From Moringa oleifera (lineage: Eukaryota > Streptophyta > Magnoliopsida > Brassicales > Moringaceae), in NCBI GenBank assembly GCA_021397835.1, contig JAJFZO010000863.1:682001-746000 (forward strand): a stretch of DNA of 64,000 nucleotides. Reading direction: 5' to 3'. Each line of letters begins with the position of its first letter. The stretch's first letter is position 1. The notes beneath the pieces were generated by a model. The model searched no databases, was not told the origin of the DNA, and was given only the letters and a program-made list of their open reading frames with translations. Below, piece after piece: positions 27,331-38,195 of the stretch. The position numbers and the translations under genes are program-made.

Positions 27331-29300
27331 TGATAAAAAATTATAAAATTATGTTTTAAGTTTAACTATTAAACCGTTATCACAAACATTTTCTGAAAAT
27401 TTATTTTAAAAATATTAAAACAGTAAATATCGAGCTCCATAAATAATAAAAAATACTTTAATTAATAAAAAACTAACAAAAATCTTAGAATAAACAATAA
27501 TCTTTTTAGTAACTTGTGAATTTGAAAACTTCAAGTTCTTATGATTAGCTAGCAACCATTATAACATATTATTTACCGTTAATATAATAAATAAATATAT
27601 ACAATCTAAAGACATGCATATGCATATTGCCATGGTTCTTTTAAAATGCCTTATTTTTATTTAAAAATTATAAAAAAATAAATTTATATTTGCTACCATT
27701 GTAGCCAAAAAGAAAGTATGTGAGATTGATATATAATCTGTATTTTGAGAAAGATATACAAAATATAAAAAATATATATTGATGAAAATATAAATAATAA
27801 AATAATATTATTAGTTACAATTTTTAAAAAAATTAATTATTTTACATAAATAGTTGATCAAATTATTTTTAATTCAAAATAAATTTAAATAATTTAGAAT
27901 ATATATATACACATATATATATGAAGATAATTTTTATTTTTTTATGATTAAAAAAATAAGATCTTTGAATAATGATGATATGAAACAATATTATTATAAT
28001 CTCAAATTTTTTTAATAAGATGAGTTGTCAGATATTAATGATCTAAATCTATCTAATGAATTATAATTTTTTTAAAAATTCACTAATAAAAATAAAAATA
28101 TCATTTAAAATATTAAATTTCATAAAACAATAATTTTTTAAAATATACAATTTACTTATAAATATTATCAATAAAATTTAAAATATCATATGGATCATAC
28201 ATAATGATTTTGTCAAAGACCTCAGAATGCTTGAAGCCAACTCTAGGCTAAGGGAAAAGCAAGGGGTCCTGAATCTAAATAGGAGGGAGCGGGCAAGAGC
28301 TAACTGTTATAACATTGTAAACTTTATTTTTATAATTTTTTAAAAAATTATTTTAAAAAGTAAATCTTAATTTTTTATAATTAATTTAAAAATTCAACTG
28401 ACTTTGATTCTAATTCATATGATTTAAAAACTATAATTGAATGCATTTATTTCAATTTCGGTTATAATTTGAAATTAAAATGATTAATTATAATTTCAAC
28501 TTGATTTAAATATTTATGATAATAGTTTGGTCACTACTTTGGATAACGGATAAGTGTCATTTTTAACATTCTTTTTATTTTCTTCTTATTCTTCAAATTC
28601 TTTTTTATGATTTGATTTTAATGAAATTCACTGATGATGCAAATTTGAGACTAAAAACATTAATCCGGTGAGTTAAGAAATATTTTAAAAATTATTTTAC
28701 AAAATTTTCAATCTTATTAACATCATTTGAAAAAAATGTGTTAAAGTTTAATTATAATTAAATTAAAAATATATAATTAATTTAATCAATACATAAATTT
28801 AAAATAAAAGTTAAATATTGTTCTATTTTTATAATTATTATTGATTAATATAATAAATTATAAATATGTATCATATAAAACCTCAAAACATATACTTTTT
28901 TAAATAAAATTTAATTTTTTATATAAACATTAATTTATTGATTCTATCATATTTGAATCTTTTATTTATCAAATATCAACAGTATCATAATTTTTAAAAA
29001 AAATTAAAAACATTAAATTATATATATGAGACAAAATGACAACGTTTACTTACAATCATAATTTCCTAATTTGTCCACAAATTTGGAAACGTTTGATATT
29101 TTCTTCCACTATAAAATTTTCAGCAAAAAATAACATTTTTGAATTTGAAACTTAATGTATATTTCTTTCCAAGTTGATGCTTTTTATATTGTTATTTCAC
29201 TTTGAATTTTCATTGTTGATAATCCATTTTTCTTTCTATCAACAAAATCTGGAGGGATTATACAATTTTCTTTACAAATTAAATCAATATAAATAGTTAT
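27331..29300. other. AT-rich intergenic DNA, no recognisable gene
   Basis: Very AT-rich and without long open frames. The one compositional break is about 28205-28315, where roughly 110 bases are GC-richer (CCAACTCTAGGCTAAGGGAA, later AGGAGGGAGCGGGCAAGAGC). I could not identify that piece. Confidence 0.5.
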
Positions 29301-29803
29301 TTATATCAAGAGGACATATATTTTGTTTATGTCTCAAATCAAAATTTATAAAAAATTTTTACCCACTTGAAATTTATATTTTTATTAAATTTTTAATATA
29401 AAATTTTTGTTTATAATTTTTGTTAATATTAACTGTTTTGTATATGAGAAGGTGTGTATATGACTTTTACTTAAGCAAGTATCACAATATTTTTGTAAAA
29501 TATTATTAAAATAAATAAAATATTATTTTATATCAAATTTAGTAAGAATATAAAAAAACTAATATTTAAAAAATAAAAATAAAAATAATAAATATATTGT
29601 TTATTTTAATTATGTTTAAAAAGGTATGATGATAATTATATAAGTAAAAGTCAAATGCATATCTCGTGCGTACGCAAAACAAAAATTATAGACAAAATTT
29701 TTTAATTGAAAATTTAACAAAAATATGTCTTAAATAAATGTAATTTTTTTTTTGTAAGTCTCAATTTGAGATCGCAAACAAAATACAGGTCTTCTTATCT
29801 AAT
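29300..29803. mobile_element. MITE-like inverted-repeat copy B, about 0.5 kb
   Basis: Left tip on the plus strand: AAGAGGACATATATTTTGTT then TATGTCTCAAATCAAAA. Right tip as reverse complement: AAGAAGACCTGTATTTTGTT then TGCGATCTCAAATTGAG. The arms stay related inward for about 170 bases (for example ATAATTTTTGTT and TATGACTTTTACTTA on both). This is a long imperfect inverted repeat with an AT-rich centre and no coding capacity. Superfamily is not assigned because the target-site duplication is unclear. Confidence 0.6.
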
Positions 29804-31503
29804 GAACTTCAATATGAATTTATGTTACTTTTTAAAACTTATTTTTTTAACAAGTAAGATAATGCTTTCTATCTCTTTAAATTTATAAAAAATTTTCTCT
29901 TTGCGTTGCATGCAAAATGAGTATTTTTTATTTGAAAGTAGAAGAAAATTTTTTTTTTGAATGATGAAAATATGCTGCTTCAATGTTGAACTTTAATATC
30001 AATTAAATAAAAGATTATAGTTAGATGAAATTAATAAATTTTTTAATATGTTCACTAATAAAAATTAAAAATTAAAAATTAAAATAAATCTTAGATTTTT
30101 TGAATTATTTTTATAATAAAGTAAGAATGAAAATACGTGGATCTCACGTAAATTTAAGGTTAAAAAAACAGAATAACAATCCCAGACCTCCTGTAGGATT
30201 GGCATTCGCATTTTTTAAAACTCAAAGTAAATTATTATTTTATTTTTTTATTTTTTAAATAATTAAATAAAATAAAAAATAATAAAATTTTGATTATTGT
30301 ATTAATAGGTTATAAATTTATTATTTTTAATTTTTTATTATTGATAAAAAATTAATGTTTATTTATTTATTTTATTTAAAAATATAATTTTAACTAATAT
30401 TTATTTATATTTTTTAATATTATAATAATTAAAAAAATTTCACAAAATTTTTATATTTACTTTAAATAACAAATCACGTTAAATATTAACCGAAATAGAT
30501 CGTGAGCTTGTGTATCCGTTATAACAAATCTTGTTTTAATGTTTCAATCACGATGTTAAGATTCGAAGAGTATAACTAGATTTTTAAATTCCTTTACCTA
30601 AACTACTGCCCTTAGTAACATGACCTGTATAAATTACGAATCTTGCATACAGATTGAAGGGAGAAAAGCTTGATTCTCCCTTCAATGTGTATGCAAAAAT
30701 CTCACTTATATTTTTCGAACTCAATTTTTTATTTTTTCAAATTTAAGATTTGTTTCTGAAATTCTAATTTTTGTTAGCCAATACAATCAACAAAGAGAAT
30801 ATAAATTTAAATATTATTTTATTTTAAGTGTTAACGATTTTGAACAAAATTAGTTTAATATTATTTTGTAAATATTAAAATTTAATTTATCATTCATAAT
30901 AAATATAAAAATTTTATGTAGTTTTTATTTCAATAATTATTAAAATATATAATATTATTTTTAATTAAAAATATATAAATCTATTTGAAAAGTGTATAAA
31001 TAAATTTTTAATATTTTATTTTTATTTTGAAGTAAACATATAATGACATTTTAATTTAATTTTAATTTATTTTTTTAATTTTAATAAATAATATATTATA
31101 AAATTGGTTTTGGTATTTTTTAAAATTTAAAATTTATTTTTTAAAAAAAGGAAGTATATTCGAAAGTTTTGCCTGTTATTTACTAAAAACTTATTTTTAA
31201 AATAAAAATCAGATGAGTAATTATTTTGAATACATCTTTTAAGTCTACGTGGACCAATTACAAAAGGTCTAATTTAGGAGTTAAGTGTGCCCTTATCACT
31301 TCAGTCTTCAGGAGAGCTGGACTCAATGTATAGGCCTGTGTAGCCTGTTGCCTCATCTACCTGTCTGGCGATCAAAGGCCGAAACTTGACAAAGTTCTTC
31401 TGACCTTTTGAGCAAGTCATCGCTTTTGTATCTTCTTCTTCGCTCAGTCTCGTGGCTTTTGTACTCTAAAATTCAATCAATGCTTCAAATTTAGGGTTTT
31501 AGC
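29804..31503. other. AT-rich intergenic DNA and promoter of the PRC-barrel gene
   Basis: AT-rich without genes to about 31200. It holds a near-perfect hairpin at 30643-30696. From about 31250 to 31503 the composition becomes normal, and this is the likely promoter and leader of the PRC-barrel gene. Confidence 0.5.
30643..30696. repeat. Near-perfect 23-bp hairpin
   Basis: Arms 30643-30665 and 30674-30696 pair at 22 of 23 positions around an 8-base loop (AAGCTTGA). The left arm contains GATTGAAGGGAG. Loop and stem length do not fit a plant miRNA precursor. Confidence 0.85.
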
Positions 31504-34094
31504 ATGTGTGACTGCATGCCTTTCTGCCCCCTGGCCTTCTCTGTCCCGAAAATACGACATTTAGGATTCAGTTCTCATAATTGGAGACCTGCACATCAAT
31601 GGATTAGACATACAACTCCCTTAAGGAGAAATTACAGTATACTTGGCAAAAAAGGTACCTCTTTCCAGTTACGCACCAAGCTTGATCAACATGCGGATGA
31701 CCTGAGGTTCGAGGACAAAGGAAACGAGCATCTTGAGCTCAACACAAGTCTTAGCGATTTGGAGAAAGCTGATCCGGATTCATCAACACAAAATGAAACC
31801 GTTGCCAATATTTCCACGGATTCTTCGGATTTAGATTTTCTTGAATCAGTGGAGGGGAAGAGTAAAGATAGTTCAAAGGACGAGGATTTGGTCCGCACTG
31901 AAGGTGTAGTTGAAGGCGCTGGTTTGAACGAGGTGGGCTTAAGGAGAGGCAGGCAAACGATGAGGAGGTCTAATATAGTGGCTAAGCAAGTTATCAGCAT
32001 TCAATCCGCTCTTAGCTTGGGTTTCGTCTCGCAATTATGGGTGGATGCTACCTCTGTAAGTGGTAGTCTTTATTCTATTATTCACTTTTTGGTTTGGACG
32101 CCTATTGAGTGGTTGTCCATTTGTAAGAACTTGATCAATTTTATTATTCTGATACATACACGTTGTGGAATTGCTACGATTGTGCACTTGCTAAGAATAG
32201 TGGTATTGGATAAACTGGCTCTGTCCATTAGTGCCAATCTTTGCTTCTTATCTGTGAAATTAGTGCATTCATTTTTACAATTATAAATCTTCAGTGGGTG
32301 GTGTTGGTTGTCGAAGTGAGGCCTAACTTGCTTGCTGGGGAATCCGAAAGATTTCTTCTTGAAGATGTTAGCCAGGTATGTTTTCCTTTGAGTATGTGCA
32401 CTCTGTCTTTCCATTTCCAATGAGCTTGCTGCAATAGAATTCATTAATGTCTTCGGTTGGTTATATCCTCATTGTGCTGCTTCACTGTTTTGGGCTGAAA
32501 AATCAGGCTTAGACTTTATGTTGTACTATTGTTGTTTTTCTATCAATGATTAGGTCATCAATCTAGTTGCAAACATTACCTTCCTGTCATTTATGTTTTG
32601 GATTCACCAGGTATCTCATCAGTAGAGAGTCAATATGTTCTTTGCAGGTCGGTGATGTCGTGCTTGTTAAGGACGAATGTGTGATAGAGACTGATTTCAA
32701 GATGGTTGGACTTGAAACTTTGGTATAGATTGTCGGTTATTAGTCTATCTTATGTTGGGTTTAAAGTAAAGAAATTGACTAAAGGAGTCACACTGAAGGC
32801 CTTAATTTGTGATGTGTTAGGTAGGATACAGAGTCGTGACACCAGGTCGACGGAGCATTGGGAAGGTGACTATATTTTATGCCCGATAGTCAGCACTGTT
32901 CAGCTTATCTCATGGTAGTCTTAATGTATAGGTTTTGCAATTTAGGTGCGGGGTTACACATTCAACATCAATTCTGGGGCCATCGAGTCACTGGAGCTTG
33001 ATTCTTTTGGGATATCCATTATTCCGTCAAGTTTGGTAGGTTTATGATCCCTTTCTTTTCAACAGGACAAATGCATGACCTTAGCTGTTGATTGTTGGGG
33101 ACCAATACATTCCATTTTGAGTAGATTATACGTGCACGAATAGCAACCTGTTATCTTATTAAAATGAGTTTGTCTCCAATCTGTCCAGGTGAGTACTTAT
33201 GCATTGCTTGTTGAGGATGTTGTTGAAGTTGTATCAGACACTGTTGTTGTGCATGAGGCTGCAGCATCACGCATACAGAGATTGACAAAGGTACCTTTGC
33301 TTCATAAGGAAGATGGCTGATGCCACAATATTAGCTAAAATTATTTACCTCCTGCAGTGAGTGTATGTGGGCTGTTAGTTTTGGCTGCTGTAACTCATCC
33401 CTTCAAGATTTGCATATGCATGATCCATGCCCAGATTAATACAGTTAGCCCAATATTGTACTCCACAACAATGCCTCTCAAGTTTCTTTACTATGAGGCT
33501 TACATGCATATGAAAGTAATGACTAGTTCGTTTAAATGCTTGTCATATTAGCTGTGTCCCTAGCATTATTTGCGTTTGTTACATCTAATGGGTATTTGAG
33601 ATGTCGATGAATTGACCGAGGCCTAGTTTGAACCCCTCATGTTGTCTAATTTTATCTAAAGTTTGACATGAGATTATCCAAATGCAACTCAAATGAGTGG
33701 CTAGCAACCACTGAGCAAATGACCTTCAGGATATGCATATATATATATATATGGTGGTAGAAAGCAATATCTGTATCATGTATGCCTTTTCACTCATAAG
33801 AAAAGTTAAAGGCATTTCCAAGAGTTGTTACTGACTGATCCTTACTTCTGTCTTCCTTTACTTATGCATCTTTTATAAAACCACCATTAAAGTCGTGTAT
33901 ATTTGCAACAGGGCTTTTGGGATTATCAGGGTGCAGGGACTTATCTAGATGAGCTTGGAGAATATTCTGGCTTTGAAAGGCCAGCTAGATTTGATAACAG
34001 TGGCAGCAAGCGCAGAAGATCCAGGAGGGGGAACTCACCTGGAAAGATGAAGGATAAAGAGGATGAGTGGGAGCTTCCTTTAGATTATTTTTAA
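31504..34094 (+). CDS. Double PRC-barrel domain protein, probably chloroplast
   Basis: Seven exons, all phase 0: 31504-32055, 32295-32375, 32648-32722, 32821-32865, 32946-33035, 33189-33290, 33912-34094; 375 residues. The N terminus is basic and Ser-rich without acidic residues up to about residue 60, like a plastid transit peptide. An acidic low-complexity stretch follows (about 60-150). Two PRC-barrel-like folds follow. The first is about 154-236 (SNIVAKQVISIQSALSLGFV, then LVVEVRPN and FLLEDVSQVGDVVLV). The second is about 242-305 (TPGRRSIGKVRGYTFNINSG, then YALLVEDVVEVVSDTVVV). The tail is GFWDYQGAGTYLDELGEYSG followed by a basic KRRRSRRG patch. PRC-barrels occur in photosynthetic reaction centre H subunits, RimM and cyanobacterial proteins. 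The exact role of this plant protein is not known to me. Confidence 0.85.
33739..33754. repeat. (AT)n microsatellite in PRC-barrel gene intron 6
   Basis: A short run of alternating AT in the 0.6 kb last intron. Confidence 0.8.
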
Positions 34095-34403
34095 TCTTTA
34101 ATGTCTGAATACATTATATTTTCTCTCCCTTCCCTCTCAGGTGTAGATATGTACAAGAATTGGGCAATGTCTCTCTTTACCGATCTTTTTATCGATTCTT
34201 GTTTCCTAATGTTTCGTGGAATAAGCTGTTTTTGACTGGGGTCACCGCAGCCGGCCCTGTGAAGCCGGCTCCTTAGTATTGGAGATACTGTGCATGCAAA
34301 AATTGTGGAGTGTAAAACAAAACAGGTGATATTGGTCCTCCTTCGAAGGCAGAAGTTCCCGGATACCAGAGGGAAGACAAAAACAGAAATATGAGTGCGC
34401 AGC
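34095..34403. other. 3' UTR of the PRC-barrel gene
   Basis: Follows the TAA at 34092-34094 and runs up to the tRNA gene on the other strand. Open frames on the minus strand here run into the tRNA and are not genes. Confidence 0.5.
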
Positions 34404-34477
34404 TGGCCCATGCAGGTCTCGAACCTGCGACCTTCGCGTTATTAGCACGACGCTCTAACCAACTGAGCTAATAGGCC
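34404..34477 (-). tRNA. tRNA-Ile (anticodon AAU)
   Basis: The minus strand folds as a complete 74-nt tRNA. Acceptor stem GGCCTAT pairs with ATGGGCC, followed by discriminator A. D-arm is GCTCAGTTGGTTAGAGC. Anticodon stem TCGTG/CGCGA encloses the loop CTAATAA, giving anticodon AAT. The T-arm is GCAGG TTCGAGA CCTGC. No intron and no encoded CCA, as expected for a nuclear gene. The internal A and B boxes (TRGCTCAGTTGG and GGTTCGAGACC) are intact, so it is probably transcribed. It lies between two plus-strand protein genes. Confidence 0.96.
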
Positions 34478-34832
34478 TTGTGTGTTGAAGGCAGTATAAT
34501 ATATTATTATGAGAGAACCTTTTAACACCAGCTCATGGCAATGATGGTCCTACTGTGTCTGTCCGTTTGATTGAAGAGGTAGGTCATTTTCATTTATCGA
34601 AATATTAGTTTTTCGTATGTCTCTAACACCTGGTTATTCCACTTTTTTCATAAGAAAAGAAATGGAGACAAGACTCAATGTGACAGAGAAAACAGAAACA
34701 ATTTTATATAGTAGCCGTTAAGCGCCTGCCTCTTTTCAAATTCAAATACCTTCTCCCACTCTCTCCCTTTCTTCTTATCTGCCACTTCTCTGCTCAATCA
34801 TCAGACAAATTACAAAGCCAACTCCAAAGAAA
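34478..34832. other. Promoter and leader of the coiled-coil gene
   Basis: About 355 bases upstream of the ATG at 34833. A TATA-like TTTTATATAG is at about 34702-34711, and a CT-rich leader follows (about 34740-34795). No other feature is seen apart from a short coding-like fragment that I rejected. Confidence 0.45.
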
Positions 34833-35601
34833 ATGCCGATGCCTTCTATTCCCGTAAACCATAAACTGCAGCAAAAATCTGGGCGCAAACCCCTTCAGCC
34901 GAAGAATTCCTTTCCCACCACCACAAAGGCAAAGCATGAGTGGTTCGAGATCTCGCTGATTGGAGAATTCAACAAGGAGAACCATCCCATCTATGCCGCT
35001 CCCACCAAGATCGAATCGTTCGATGCGTCGCTGGCGGAGGAGCTCAGCGCCATCAGGAAGAAGCTCCAGCGGTTGAGACTGGACAGAGACAAGACGGAGA
35101 AGATGTTGAGGGAGAGGGATAACCTGATTGATATGCAAATGAAGGAGCTCCAATGCAGAGGGGAGATCCAGAAGAGCCTCGAGATGGAAGTCGATAGGTT
35201 ATACAGATTGAAGCAACTCAAGTCTTATTGTATGGTAAGATGAAAAAGCATTTCAACATGGTAATTAATCATACTCTTTGCTTGGCTGTTTCCCTTGATT
35301 CCTCTTGCACATACTTTTTATCAGCGGATTTCCCCGATTCGATCACTCAGAGATAAGGAACTGGGAAAGAAGAATCGCATTAATGATGCGCAGTCGCAGT
35401 CGAAGTCACAGTCACAGGTAAAAGCGTTTCTCTCCAGTCCACATTTCTCTCGTCGTTTCTTTCTAATTTCCAGATTGACTGAAAGAAATTAAACTGTTCA
35501 CACAGGAATTGAAAGATGAGGATATAGAGGAATCCGTAGGTGAAAACACATCGCAGAGTGGGAGTTGGAGTCCATCAGAAGAAATTGGTACAAGAGAATG
35601 A
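34833..35601 (+). CDS. Small plant coiled-coil protein, function unknown
   Basis: Three exons: 34833-35234, 35325-35417, 35506-35601, all phase 0; 196 residues. The N terminus is basic and proline-rich (GRKPLQPKNSFP). A conserved-looking EWFEISLIGEFNKENHPIYA follows at about 36-55, then a long heptad-rich helix about 64-130 (LAEELSAIRKKLQRLRL, later EKMLRERDNLIDMQMKEL) that predicts a coiled coil. Exon 2 has SPIRSLRDKELGKKNR and an SQ-rich stretch. The tail is acidic and ends SWSPSEEIGTRE. The exons have good splice sites and coding composition, so this is a real gene. I do not recognise a characterised family and assign no function. KEN (in NKENHP) is a candidate APC/C degron only by motif. 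Confidence 0.75.
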
Positions 35602-35802
35602 GAAACGAAATCAATCTACTTTTGTGTTGGTTTCCTTTCCACGACGATTTTCACATGATTTGTAGTATTTGAAAAAGGAGAATAATATAATACCTCATTA
35701 TAGTTGTGTTTGAGAATTCAAATGGCTGGGCGCTTCTCTTTCACTGAACCCTCTTCCTTTTTCTTTTCAAGTTTAAAGCTCTGCGATCATTGCTGGCCTT
35801 TA

Positions 35803-37130
35803 GACCATCTCCAACCCAAAACACCAAATTTAACATCAATTTGGTGTTAAAAAAGAATCTTTTTAGAATATTTTAACATCAATTTTTTTTCATTTTCAAC
35901 CCATTGACACCAAATTGATATTATAATATTATTTTAATAATATTATTATAATAATTTTTAATAAAAATATTTATAAATATTAATTAATTTATAAATATTT
36001 TTAAAATAATTAATATAATTTAAACTTTTTATTTTTATTTATATATTTTTAAATAATAATATTAATAGTATATATAATTTTATTATTAATTAAATAAATT
36101 ATTATTAATAATAATTTAAATAAAACAAAATTACATATTGAATATTGGTCTTGTTTTGAAGATTTTGATGAGATATTCTTAATGGTATAATTTTTTTCTA
36201 GTAATATCATACATTTATTAAATTATTAATCAAAAATATATTTGATTTAAAACCTTTGAAAAAGTAATTTATAAAAAATATATATATTTTAATATTATAT
36301 AAATAATATTAAATTATTTATATAATATTATTAAAAAAAAATTATATCATTAAGAATATCTCATCAAGATCTTTAAAATAAGACCAATATTCAATATATA
36401 ATTTTGTTTTATTTAAATTAATAATAATAATAATTTATTTAATTAATAATAAAATTATATATACTATTAATATTATTATTTAAAAATATATAAAATTTTA
36501 AAATAATTTATAATTTATGATATAATTTAAATTTTTGCATGAACATGATAAAAATAAATTTTTTTCAATTGATAACACAGTACAATTGCAATAACAACAC
36601 ATTAACGATTACAACTTAAACTGAAATTACAACATTAATTAAAATTAAAATACTTTAACAATAATAAACTAACCTTAAAACTATTTAAAATGTGGAAAAG
36701 TCATCTCCACTTCCTCCTACATCACCAAAATATTGATCAAAATGATTAAATGATCCATTAACTCCTTCATATTAGTGATCTCGACCTCATTTTGCATAAA
36801 TTTTCATTTGCTCATTTCGAATAACTTCACGTAATATCGGATCTTTTATAGAATCAATTATTTATATTATTAAAATAATAATAATTTTTATTTGCTATTA
36901 ATTTAAAAATTTTAAATTATATTAATTATTTTAAAAATATTTATAAATTAATTAATATTTATAAATATTTTTATTAAAAATTATTATTTATATTATTAAA
37001 ATAATATTATAACATCAATTTGGTGTCAATAGGTTGGAGATGAAAAAAATTTGGTGTTAAAATATTTTAAAAAGATTCTTTTTTAACATCAAATTGGTGT
37101 TAAATTTGGTGTTTTGGGTTGGAGATGGCC
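35803..37130. mobile_element. PIF/Harbinger-type non-autonomous element, TTA target duplication
   Basis: A 1,328-bp element with terminal inverted repeats GACCATCTCCAACCCAAAAC (left) and GGCCATCTCCAACCCAAAAC (right, reverse complement), flanked by TTA at 35800-35802 and 37131-37133. The inverted homology continues for over 200 bases (AACATCAATTTGGTGTTAAA motifs on both sides). TTA duplication and this tip are typical of PIF/Harbinger elements. The middle holds a second, independent inverted repeat, and at about 36690-36860 a minus-strand coding remnant (DPILREVIRNEQMKIYAK, later FDQYFGDVGGSGDDFSTF). It therefore looks like a deletion derivative of an autonomous element, not a short MITE. Confidence 0.85.
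36040..36500. repeat. Inner foldback inside the Harbinger-type element
   Basis: Left arm about 36040-36240 and right arm about 36290-36500 are reverse complements over most of their length. Examples are ATATTGAATATTGGTCTTG against AAGACCAATATTCAATAT, and GATGAGATATTCTTAATG against CATTAAGAATATCTCATC. The spacer is only about 50 bases, so the transcript or single strand would fold into a hairpin of about 200 bp. It is either a nested MITE or part of the host element. Confidence 0.75.
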
Positions 37131-37133
37131 TTA

Positions 37134-38195
37134 GGCGTGTTAAAGTCAGCCTCAACAAAGCTGTGATTGGTAATTTCTACCCACCAAACAAGTAAGCCTG
37201 GATTGGATTGAAACAACTTGCCCAAATTATTTAAAAGAGCATTTAAGGGGTAAACTACCGTCATCAAGGCCCAACACGCTCACAATAAATAAAGGAAGTG
37301 GTGAGGTTTGATTTGCTGGGCCCCATAATCTGGTACCGGACTTAACTTGGTGGTGCGAATTCAGTCTCTGGGAATGAGACATCCTCCTACACCTACAATG
37401 ATGCACCCATCTACTGACTCAGATGACTTTCTGCTGCCTCCCCAAGGGAGAGGGGTAATTACATCTTTAACAAAAACCTGAAATTGAACACCCATGGAGT
37501 CCTACAGCTGGCCATTTCCCATTACCTCGATCAAAAATCGATTTCACCAACAAAACATACTTCATATGAAGGTTGAATGGTCTCCAGACATGATATACTC
37601 CATGAAAAGAAAAAGACCAAGTATTACTGAATTCAAACAAAAACAAAGACATAGCTAGTATCCAAATTGAGTTTTACCATTGATTACAAAACAGTGAGCA
37701 AGTTCAATCACAAATTATTAACACTGTCAACCATGTTACACTAAAAAGTACCCTGAAGCCCCTGGCACATGCAGGGGTAGAGACAATGATCACAATCAAT
37801 TGAACTCTTGACCACAAACTACAAACACCAAGCCCCTCAGATTTCCAGCACTATGACCTAAAACCTACCAAGGTCAACTAAGAAGCACACAGCATTTTAA
37901 CAAGCTACTACAACTGACAAAAGCTACCAAGAAACTTGAACACCAGAACACCCCAGAAGAATTAGGTCCGCTTTGGAGAGCTCCTCTGATGAGTCATGAC
38001 ACTTGCACAAGAACCTGGAAAAGCCTATTTATCTGTTGAAAAAAGTTGTCCTACAACAAATGAACATAAATAGTCTTCCACATCGGTTGAGCACAAAACT
38101 CAATTAAAGACTCCCTATAAAAAGGATCAAGCTGCCCCAAATAGTAATCAGCTTAAAACTCCGCATGCATGAATGCCAGATCAGCAGAAAATCTA
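37134..38195. other. Intergenic and TFIIS 3' UTR
   Basis: The right few hundred bases are the probable TFIIS 3' UTR. The rest is unremarkable single-copy-looking DNA. No coding signal is recognised. Confidence 0.5.

Noticed and set aside
30643..30696. MIR159 gene
   Set aside because: The 8-base loop and 23-bp stem are too small for a plant miRNA precursor, and the matching 12 bases are on the wrong arm.
34525..34575. Short coding-like phrase HGNDGPTVSVRLIEE followed by GTAGGT
   Set aside because: Only about 15 codons with a donor-like end; no partner exon. It lies in the likely promoter of the coiled-coil gene.
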